DNA of 64,000 nt from Acanthaster planci (Eukaryota > Echinodermata > Asteroidea > Valvatida > Acanthasteridae), in assembly GCF_001949145.1 (NCBI RefSeq), contig NW_019091675.1:55837-119836 (forward strand). The letters are read 5' to 3'. Shown one piece after another: positions 35,805 through 47,800 of the stretch. The notes beneath the pieces are model-generated. The model worked only from the letters and a program-made list of their open reading frames with translations. It did no database searches and had not been told where the DNA came from. The position numbers and the translations under genes are program-made. Numbering within the stretch: position 1 is the first letter of the stretch; each line of letters opens with the position of its first letter.

Positions 35805-38800
35805 CTGAAAGTAAAGTGATAACCTGTGTTAACAAGGTGGGTTAGGTTCATTAGCAAGCTACACAAAACACATGCAAGCATGAACTGAAATCAATGCCAA
35901 GTTTTTCTAGTGAGGATATTTTTGAAAACCCTATAAGCAGTATAGGGTTTTCAAAAATTCACCAGAAGTATGTGGCAGGTGATTGGTTTTTAAAAAATAG
36001 TAATGACAGTAAATTTTACGCACAACTGATTTGGAAATAACATTGAAAACAGATTTGAAACAGCATAATGAATTTGGACTGTTGACAGAAAGAGGTGGAT
36101 ACAGCCTTCAGGCCAAATGTCATTGGACAAATTGTCTGTCTGACCAAATGACAACAATTTGACCTCACCCAGTGCTTGTACAATGCTTTTTGGCATTATG
36201 AGGTGACCTGCAGTTTCTGGTGGTGGCCTATTATACACCATGGGGGGTCCTGGAGCTTTTTAAAACTCTAGTCTGAATCTTTGAAATTATCTTCTTGTTA
36301 CATGTTAAAATACTATAATGGCTCAGTGCATGAACAACAGGGGGTGCTGTGTGACATACGGACAGCATGTAAAACACACTACGTGCATGCAGCTAAACTG
36401 GAGTTAATGGCTGCTAGCAAAATCTGCTGAATGGAAAGCAACAGAAATTACTATGGCTCTTACCATCCTTACATTCAGAATGCAAGTGATCTATAAAAAT
36501 GAGAGGTGCTTCAATACTTATCAGAACATTAGAGAAAGTATGCATTGGGCCTGAGTTAGAATCTTTTGGAATGTTTAGTAAGCAGGGACGGTAATGGCAT
36601 GCAGGAACAAATACGGAATGGTATGAGCATTTTTGTGGGTTGTGGTATTTTGGAAAATATAGGTTTTCCCAGCCAATTTCAGCAATAATCCATGCATTTT
36701 GGTCCCAGGTATTCACATTTGCACAGATGCTATCATTCTTTTCCCTATTCTGACATTCAAACTCGTTTTCATGCACACAATTTGTAAGCTCTGCCCTTCG
36801 GTTTCATTTCCGTCATGCCAGTTCTTTTATGGACATTCAAGACTGCACAATCAGCCTTCTTCAGTGCAATCTCTGCTGCATTTTTTCCAATAGCTGCAGT
36901 CAAATTAAAACTCATCGATGCGTACAGGATCTATTTTGCTATCTGAGTGTTCAATTTAGGAGCACTGGAGAAAGTTAATGCCATCTGTCTTTCACTCTAC
37001 GGCCTTCTGCATGATATTCCTGTTCCATACTCAATGTTTTAATGATAGTCAATGATTCACTTGTATTCTTTATTTTCTGTTTGCATAAATGCCCATTTCT
37101 TGAGTCACATCAGACAGTTTTGTTTGCTCTTTGTTCTACGTACTGATGCTACATATTCTGTGTTTAATATCTGATTATTTGGACCATTTCAAAATATGTG
37201 TATATGGTATGTACAGGTAAAGGTTAACAGTAACTCAAGGAAACAAATTTAGGGTTAACCACTTCCTGCCAGGGATTCCGGATCCGGACACGTATGCTTT
37301 ATATCTCCAAACTCGGACAAAGGGAACAGGCTGCTGGACATTACCAACATTTTTTTGCTTTCAATAGTGGAGATAATCCAGCCTTGTTTTGAAACAGTAT
37401 ACCACAGTTTGAGGCATTTAGAGCGAGCGGATTACCACCGGGGACAAAAACTCTCTACCACCGCAGCGATGAGCCACACAGCACCGCTGCACGCTAATCT
37501 GGCCCCTGTTGAAAAGAGGTCAGCAGTGCACTGTGCCGGTTTCGGAAACAAAAGAATCATACATAACACTGCACAATCCGGGCTCTTTTTACAAGGCTGC
37601 AGGCCAGGCTGAAATACTCGGGCGTCAATCAATTTTGTCTGTCAGGCTAGAGTGGAGACCAGACAATGCTTCGTGTGGGTATAAGTTTGCAGTAAATGAA
37701 GATAGGAATTTTTAAAGAATTTTGAAAACAAAAAAAAGTGATAGATATCCTGCCCCAGCATCATCAACATTGATAACTGCCCCAGCAGGAAGCGGTTAAT
37801 GTCTAAACATGACAAGAAACAATTATGACCAAAAAAAATTTACAGGCCTTTCTCTGCATTATTGCTCTGGATAGCATTAACCTTAACCCACCTCAATCAT
37901 CCAAAATCCTCTGGGTGGTTTGGAGGATTTTGGAGGATTTAGGATGAATAATGATTTGAACATTGGAGGATTAGGGGGGATTCAGAATGAATGGTGATTG
38001 AAGCATGGAGGATTTGGAAGGATTGAAGATGAATATTGTTTTAAAGGCTGGAGGATTTTGGAGGATTGAGGATAAATGCTGACTTAAAAGCTGGGGGATT
38101 TTGGAGGATTAAGGATGAATGAAGTATTAAAAATCAGTCACATAGTGGTGCATATGGTCACACAGTATACTAATTACAGTGTACATGTAGCCAAGGATAG
38201 TGTGTTCCATTGTTCACTGCTGCTGGTCATAAATTACAGCACACAATCCTCAACTGCAGTGTTTAAAACAATGGCACATGTCTGCTTTGTTTATTACAAA
38301 AGTAAAGCTGTCAGCCAACTCTGCCAAAAAACAGCTACAGCCCAGCAACCAACCTGATGTGCCCAACTCCCCCCACCCCCGAAAAACAAAGAACAATAAA
38401 AACCCAAAGTAGGGCCACGGAGAAATTTGGAGGACTGAGGATGTGCCCTGGTAAAAAGGCCCTAGTGGGTTAGGGTTAATCAGCTTTTCCTAACCTACGA
38501 TGCTCACCCAGCCACCACAATTTTTGTAAAAAGTTACGTGGACAAATAACTGCCTCAAGATCCACTGTTAAACCTTTTTTCTTGCAAAATAATTTTGTTG
38601 TAGGATCCAGAAAGCGTTTACCACTGGAGGGAATTTGAATTTCCACAAGTTAAAGGAGATTGCGTATCAGCTAACTTGAATGCCCGATCAGCTTCTTTCC
38701 AAGCCCATTGACGAATGTGAATGAACGAAAAGATGTTTGAAGTTTGAATGAACATGTTTTCAAAAAGAATGCTCATTAATGAAATCGAATGCCTGCTTTT

Positions 38801-41800
38801 GATTTTTGAATGCTTGTGTGAAGGATCATTCTTTCTAAAACAAATTTAAGTGGGCTTTTGTGTTACATTGAACGACTTTTCTCTGGAATTGGCCAAGGAA
38901 ACCTACATTACAAGTTCTCAGGACAGGGAAATGTTGTGAGCTTTCTCTAGTCTGAATCGATTCAACCCTTACCCAAGGCCTGTCCACGTTGAAGCTGAGC
39001 CGTCCATGTTTCCCCCGTGATCCCTTCAGTGGCTTGGCCTTGGTCTGCAGCTTCAGCTTGTGCTTGAGCCGCTCTGAGTTTTCCCGCTGGGGGGCAAAGA
39101 GCCCCAGGCGCTTGCTGCAGCCCACGTTGTAGCGTTTGCTGCAGGACAGGGAGCAGAAACGTTTGGACCGCTTGAATTTGTGTGGCCGGTCCACCTTGCC
39201 GCAGAATTCACACCGCAGGGGAGTTCGGTCAGCGTCATCCCGCCCTTCCGATGGGGCTAAAAATAGAGCCAGAAAAAAAGAGAAAAATTGTGGATTGTAG
39301 TAAAATAAACCAAAGGAAAAAGAGGAGTGAAAAGTCAAGCATGCCCAGAACAATCAACAATGACACTGACTACTGTAGTGATAAATGTAAATTAGACCAT
39401 ATTAGCGTGTATAAACTGCACGCCTACAGTGTATTTATACAGAGAATTCATAATGTAGTGTGCATGCCATAGACAGAACTGGCACAAATCAGGGTACAAT
39501 TTCTGGACACATTATAGAAGAAATTGTGCTGGTTTTAACATTGCAAACTGTACATGTATACATGTACATGAAAAAAAAAACAATTGCCAAGGCAGTGATA
39601 TCTGCCATCCCTGTTTGTTATGTTCTGCACATACACAGGTACACAAGTCGTACGCAATTGTATGGGCTAAGTATGGCTGACTGTATATGCACACACATAC
39701 CTGTTTTACTTGGAAAGTGTGGACATTCCTTTGTTCTCCAGTGGTTAAGGAAACTAGGGGGCAAATTCTCTTTTTCCCCCCACTAGGATAACTATTTCGT
39801 GCTGGATTTTTGATGATGATTTCTAGGACTGTTTCTCTTCATTTTGCCACAGATAACCTTGACCCCGAAATGCCTCTGAAACTGTTCTTCAGAGAGGGGA
39901 AACATTGTGTGGACGTGTGCGAGTCCACACAATGCCATCGCACCCTGCATTATGTGGACTTCTTTTGTGCAGAGGTCCACGCTATGTATGCCACGCCTGC
40001 ACCCAGGTGTGCACAGCTTGAAGCAAAGTAATTATCTGGTGGCATTTACCCTACAAGATGCCTGTGAGCATACTGCCCAGGGCCTCAATAGGTCTGTATT
40101 TGAAGCAAATGTTTTGGAAAATTGACATCTACTAGTAAACAGCCGAAGGATTAGTTACGTATTAATAAGTAATTGAGTGGAAAATAATATTATACATGAA
40201 GAATACATAGCCACCTTTCCATTGTCTGAAACTTGCCATTCTCTTTGTGCATTTCATAAATGTATGACGCACATGCATGCTAAGAGGAGTGACCAGCTTG
40301 ATCACTTGAGGAGATTTTCCGGGGGGGGGATTTTTATTCACTAGAGGACATCTGTATACAGTTTGGAGCATAGGCTTGAATTAAGACTACATGCATGATT
40401 GAATACCTGGTCGTTTCTGGGCTTGGGATCCCTCCTGCCGCTCGTCCTGGTTATTTCGAGATCGCTGCAGGCGAGAGTCAAGTTGAGGGTAGTCATCCGT
40501 CCACAGGGAAGATGGAGGGATCTGGAACCATTAAGAATTATCCCCATAATTCACATCAGCCATCTTAAATAGGGCAAATGATGTGGGGCTGACACCCAGG
40601 CATCTTTGCTGAGTCCCCCCTAAATGTTCTGCTTGATAAATCAGCTACTGCGTGTGACATGTACACTGGTTGAAACTGGTTTCCTGCCACTGAGGCTACC
40701 TACAAATACCATGGCCACAGCTGAAAACAGGGCAGGATTCTAATCCTCCAACTACATTCAGTGGCTGTGGCTAGAAGTACACTGACAAGTATGCTACTCC
40801 AAGCCACTCCTAGCCACAATTAGTTGCTTTGGATAGAATATCATTTCCCTTGTTTTGGGCCACTTGACATTGTTGACCTCCCTTCTCCAACTCGACAATG
40901 CATACGAAGACTCAAGAGCCAACTCATTGCACCAGAAACATGCACTTTGTGGTCTCTAAGACTAAGAAATCCGATCACAACAGGTCTGCCTTGCTACAAG
41001 GAAGCAGCAAGTCAAAACATATGGTGTACATGTGCATGTTATTCCACCAACAAACAAATGAACAATGAAAACTGTGACAAATAGTCCACTGTATTTACTG
41101 TTACACCAACCATCTGGTGATAATCACCAATCTAACAAACATGCAATTCAAAAGTACTCGTGCTTTGAAGATTATACTTTTCTCAGTGCTCCTAGGCAAT
41201 GACGGAGAACACCTGCATGAAGCTTTTCTTGTTGCTCTCTTGTTGTCAACAATCAGCATCAAACCTAGAGGAACTGCTCACATTTGCAGACTGCTGAGTG
41301 TGAACAGCGTTTACTCAGTTTTCACCACCAGTGACAAGAATCAAAATAACAAAACTAAACATTACATGTGTAAGACAGATGTTGGATAAAGCCACACATG
41401 CCATGCAAGGACTTGATGAATGTTCAGCATGTTTCAATTATTTCCTCCCGAGTGCCAATGAAAGATGATTCTTTTGTTCTAGAGCTGGAAACTTCCCCCC
41501 AGTCACAGGTAAGGCACTTTTACAGTAAGCCTTTTGCGAGTTAACTTTGACCCAAATCTGGTACACTGAGTTCTTTAAATTCACGTGAACATAATTACTT
41601 GAGTTCTCCTTACAAAAACCACTGTTGCTATACCTCATGATTTGGGGCAAGCTTTTGCTTAGTTACATAAGAGACACCTTGCAACAATACACTGTTCTCA
41701 ATGGATCAGGAGGGCATAAAGGAACCAGTCCATTCCAAAGATGGTGGTCGCTATGCGAAAGCTTGCCCTGAACTCAGTGCACCAGATTTTATTCAAATTT

Positions 41801-44800
41801 AACTTGCAAAGGTCTTATTGACAAGAGGTGTATGGTACATATATTTGCATCCTGCGACACTGATGCACTACATGTATGGGAGGCGGTTATGCACAAACTT
41901 CTTTCCATTATTTACCACGATTACAAGTCATTGTAGTGGCATGTAAGGGTGACCCTACTGAACACTACAAAATGTCGCAACTGAAGTAACTTGAGTTTCA
42001 GTGCTGCATGTGCATGTACCTCATGCTGAAACGCCATAGGACAGCCACCAGTCTACTCTGTACACCACTGCACTTCATGTGTATGAGCCTAAATTAAGCT
42101 CCGCAATATTTCCAAATGATCTTGCTGTGATAAGTGGCCTATTGTGAGATTATTACCAGCCAACAAGTCACATGATCTGAGGTGTGGTGCACATGTACAT
42201 GTACAGTAGGCTCCTACTGTTTCACCATTGTTCACATTGCAAACTTAAGTGATACATGTACCGGAACAATGTACATGTACATGTGCCACTTTGTGTTATT
42301 TCTGAGATGGAGCAAATGTCAAAACGTAGAGAATTTTGAGAACGCTGTTCAAAGATGTAATAGATATAATGAATTAGCACTAACGTCACTGTCAAGTCTA
42401 AAGCACCTCTCTGAAACCTTACCAGCTTGCAAATATGATCATTTATTGCCATACAACTTGATTTGTGTTTGGGCCTGTCACAAGTCAGATGCCAATAAAA
42501 TCCTCATTTTTGTCACTAGTGACGGGGCATGCAAGTTTTAAGCAAAGTTTTTGCCAAGATGTACTTTGTGTCCGGGAGATGTTAATTTTAATCATGGGTT
42601 TTACCCTTACCTGACATACATACATGTACATGTATATTTGCAAACACTGTATACATGTACTTTGTGCTTGTCCGAGAGCTTACAAAGAAATTCACAAGCT
42701 TACTTGGGTGGGACTCAAACCCACGACCTCTTGCTTACTGGTGCAGATATCTTAACCACTCGACCACCGAGCTTGCCGGGTTGGCTGGCTGGTAGGAGTC
42801 TGGTGTAGCAGGGGGTATCAGAGGTTATGGGTTTGAGTCCCATCTGAGTAAGCTTGTACATTTTTTCACAAGCTCTCAGATAAGCACTGAGTAGGCAGTG
42901 TTTATAAACATATATGTCAGGTGAGGGCAAAACCTGTCATTAAAGTTTTGGCCTTCAGTTGAAGTGTTAACAGCAAAACCTCAGAGTTGGAAAATAAAAC
43001 AAGCCCAGAAAGAAATCATACACATGCCTCTAAGTTCAAAGAAAACAAAATCACATGTGCAATTATTGCAATTGCTATTAAAAAAGTTCAACTGATCCTT
43101 TCAGACATGAAATGCAATCTGAAGTAGGAGCTGAACTAGTGTTCTACTTCCTAAGAGCTCTATGAAAGCATACATGTACATGTACATGTATATATGCGCT
43201 TGTACATGGTGCCTTATGGGGTACCGGAACAATGGAAGGTACCCCACAAGGCCAGTTGTGATCCTTGTGGGGTACGAAAGTGGTACCCCACAAGAATTTC
43301 ATGAACAGATATTTCAAATTTACTCAAAAAGGAGGAATTTTCAAGTGCCATTTATCTGCCGCAAATTGAAGTGTTTTATATAAGGGACATACGGTCAAAA
43401 TTTCAACCCAGGAAACTGAATTCGGTTGAAATGGCAGTGATTTGAAATTTTTTCCGTGTTGTGTGGGAGCTTTGTACACGAGAACAAAGGAAATACCCCA
43501 CAAGTATACATATGTAAGGGGTAGTGCACCTGCTTGTGGGTGTCATGTTCCTCTTTTTGTATTTATATTAACAGTTCCTTGACCCCCTCCCCCAATTACT
43601 GACTTGACAAATTAGTAATTGAAAATATTCCAGGCTTGCATTTCCATTTTTTGAGTGTTGATAACAAGGCAATACCTCATGATCAATGGAAAGTTGCAGA
43701 ACCTATGAATGAAACAAAAGGTGAAAAAGCCAACCACAAAATCCTCCTGTAACAATGTACATCACACACTTCTAGCTACATGTAGATTAAGAGACAGAGC
43801 AAGCAAAAAAACTATCAAATAAACCCAAAAATAAAATAAAGTGACACAAAAAGAACAAAAAGAGAGAGAAAGAGGAAAATAATCAATGAGCTCACTCTGG
43901 TGCCAGGTAGGCTGGTGCTTCCTGTCTGTTTCCAGCTCTGATTGTATAAATTAAACAGATTGCATGGTTCAGCAATTATGTGGCACAGGGAACCATGCAT
44001 AAGGGGTGCTATTACCAGAACTGGCAAATATATCACAAAAAGCTATAAACAAGGATCTTCAAAATGATCAGTACACCATGTTGAAATTTCCACTTATGCA
44101 TGGAATTGTCCCTGTTCAATTTGTTGCTGTTTTCATACGGGTATGTAGTCGTTTGTGCATTTTGTTTGACTGTAATGCTTGATCCAAAATGCCTTCAGTC
44201 CATTCATTAAACAAACTACATTGTAATTCTGTGAATGAGTTGACTGTAAAATATTCAGGTACACTAGCTGATAATGAACCAAAACGTTTGCCAAACAGAA
44301 AGCTTTTCAAAGATTTTTCTTGCATATCAACACAGCAAACACCCTTCATAATCATCAGTAGATTGTCACCTTCAAGTGAACAGATTTCCTGCTTTTGAAA
44401 AATAATTTGTCTGTTTTCCAAAAACTCACCGAAAATGGCTCCTTGGATTCTTCAATGATAAATCCGTCAATGATGTGGGTCAGCACCTGGGGTTTGACAA
44501 CAGCCTTTGGGACCTGCCTCTCCACTCTTGCCACCCCTTCTGTCACCCCTACCACCTCAGCCCTTGGCTGGGGATTGACTATCTCTGGCTGGGTTGCGGG
44601 GGGTTGTGGCAGCTGAGGTTGCACTGTTGAAGTCACGTCAGGCCGGACGGGGGCTGTTGGGATAACGAGTGGGGGCACAGGCACTGGAGCAGGAGGGGAC
44701 TTCTTTTCCCGTTGGACCGGTTTCACCACTTTGACCCCCGACGTCTGAGCTTGCTGCTGCACTGGTTTGATGGGCCTAACTTGTGGCCCAGGCTTGGGGG

Positions 44801-47800
44801 CTGATGAGGGGGGCTTCACTTTGGGGTTACTGTGTCTGACAGCATCCGAGGCACCAGGCGACAGTGGGTGTTGGGAGAGGGGGTTGCTGGGTCCAGAGGG
44901 ATAAGGTGGGGGACGCTTGGGCTGCAAAGGGACATGAGAGGTTGGGGACTTGGCAGGGGCAATTGTCCTCATTTGAGCATGGAGGGGAAGGTTTGATGTG
45001 GCAATGGTCTTCTGGGGATGCAGTGTAAAGGTGCCTTTGCCTTGGGGTTGGACTTGGGCAACAAGGCTGAGGGGTCCATGAGGAGAAGGTGGCACATGGA
45101 TTCGTGGGGGGTGCCCGTCACCAAAGCCAGTCAGGGCAGAATGTAGCTTGGACTGGCCGACATTGTAAGGGTTGATCATGGTGGGGTTGACTATGGAACA
45201 TGTTGGGGTGACCCCACGGATCAGGGGGCCATCTGCCGTTGTGATCAATCCCAGGTTACTCATCATCCCAGGCTGAATGATGAGGGGACGCTGCTGGGAA
45301 TGATGAATGGCCTGCTGCATGGAAGGCGTGACCCGCACCATGGTAGTTGTCCCTGAGGGACTGGTCAAGGTTGCCGTGGTGGGCAGGTGGTGGGAGCGAT
45401 TGAAAATGGGTGTCTGAGTGGTGCTGATGATGGCCTGGTCTGACCGGGCACCCGAGGGGCTCTTAAGAGGTGGCCGCAGCAGCCGGATACCCGTGGGAAT
45501 GCCACTGACAAGGGCGGTGGAGGGGGGGCTCTTAGGGGAGTGCTGAACCAGGTAGTGGCCCGAGGTGCTGGTGGGACGCTGGAGGGCATTGACAGAGGCA
45601 GTCAGTGCCCCGAGGCTTCCACCATGCTTGCCAATGGGGCTGGTAACTGTCATTGGGACAGGTGTGGCTGATACAGGGGAGGAGCCACTAGGGTATAGGC
45701 TGGGGTGTTGATGGAGAGATGGGCTGAGAACAGGTGGGCCAAGACCTGGAAGACAAGCATCCAATACTAATGCTAAGCAATTAAACATTTTGTAGGGATA
45801 TTAAAATGTGATGCAATCATGCAAACTAACTATGGTCTTTCCAGTGCAAACAGAAAATTACATGTACCGTACATTCACTGTAATACCTACACGTATTCTA
45901 CAATGGTACGTGTACATGTATATGCTTCCTAAACAAAGTGAGAATACCAAGTGATCAGACAATAAAAAAATTCAGCTACAGGTAGATTACATAAAGTTTA
46001 CTGGAAAATATTAAACCAATGGCTCATTCAAACCCTCCCAATGGTGGTTTGTACATTTATGTACAATGCTTACCCAACTATCAAATAACCGCCAACTCTT
46101 TTCAAATCAACTTCCATGTTACATCAAAGGTATAATACAGGTACATGTATGCACTGCAAATTGTACTCAAAGCCTCAAACTCTGGACAACACTTAATTAA
46201 ATTTGCTTTGGACCTATGATGAGAATTTAGCAAGAATGCCAGTGGGTTCTTAGTCCAGGGCCAGAATATTTTTGCAAGTGGGTAAAGTAGGAGTAAAAGT
46301 GCCAGAATATGAGTAAAATACATGCGCATGGGATCTGACTAAAAACTGCTCCTCATAATAAACACCAATGGCTTCAACCACCTGAGTATCTTGCCCCCTT
46401 TTTGTAATGCACTAAATGGTGCTTTTGAAAGACTCTGACCTTTATTTTGCTAGCAAAAGTTTGAACACTTGTGTTGGTTTTCCTGTGTGGCTAGCGATGG
46501 CTTACGGGCAAAAGGACTGTAATACGGCAGTACACGGTGCAATGTGCTTTACACTGATCTTCTATAACCCTAACTCCCCAGAACGATTTACTAGGAACCA
46601 TACCCATTCACACAAATTCCAACACCGTACGGTAAACTGTGCACAAAAACTGTTGGACTCTGTGTACTTTGGGTCTGCCTGAACCCATGTTAAAGCACAA
46701 GCAGTTTAGGGGTACAGTACCCAGTGCCACAAATTCGCACACTTTACGGTGTTCAATTCTGTGTGGTTAGGGAAGGTTAGGGTTAAAGCAAGTGTAATAC
46801 CAGTCCAAAACAAAACATCCATCGCTGTTTTCTGATCCTAGTCAGTCAGTTGAGCTTGCTTTTGAATTTCCATTAAGTAAGTTTATATTTTCAGGACTCT
46901 CAACTTCCAGTTTGACATGTTTTAATGGATGTCAAAACTTAACGTCATGTCCATCTGTGACTATGAAACCATGCAGGCATGTTATTATTCTGTGATTTCC
47001 CTCAATTTGTGTACCATTTGAGGCATGAGCATAACTGGTTCTCTACTTTGGCTATCTAAAGTTAACACAAGTTGCATGGAAACCAACAAAGTCAACTCCT
47101 TATAGACTGGATTTCCGCATATGCGTATTTCAAAAGACACTGCTTATATAGTGCCCCAAACTACATATGTGTAAATCTAATTGGAATGCGCTGTATCTTT
47201 TGGAAGTTTTATATGAGATATTAACGTTCTTGTGTTAACAATAGTTGTTGTGGCCAACAAACACCAAGGGCCGGGGGTTTTCCCCAAAATATGAGAAAGC
47301 CGGATTTCCAGCAATTGCCAGCAGTCTGGTTGCCCAAGGTTAGAAAAATGGACCTAGTTGAATTCTTTTTGTTCAGGTGACACTTTTTCTTCTAAGCATT
47401 ACTGCTCACCTGCAGTGGGAGAATGGCCACTTGATGCATTGGAGCTAGATGGTGAAGGTACAGTGAGCCTTTGGTGGGCGGGGGGTGGGACAGCAGGGGG
47501 TGGGACGGCAGGGGGGAGGATAGGCACCGATGAGGGAGAAGGAGATGGCGATGTCATCGGCTGGAAAAGAAAACCAAAGGTAACAAAAAATCAGGGTTGA
47601 CTTAGCTTCAAACGTACATGTGTAAGATAGCAATCCAGCTGTTCGTATGTCCTTGAGCAAGGCACTTGATCATGTTCAGCTTTTCCTGAGCCACATAAGG
47701 GGATCATACCAAGGGAAGGTTGGCTGTTGTGTTCCTATTTCTAAGCCCATTCATCACTTTAACCAGAGACACATGTACAAGTACAGCAGACTATGTATAA

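Noticed and set aside
42586-42776. Functional tRNA-Ser/Leu gene
   Set aside because: Only the 5' part with box-like segments is present. The acceptor stem does not close and a SINE body follows.
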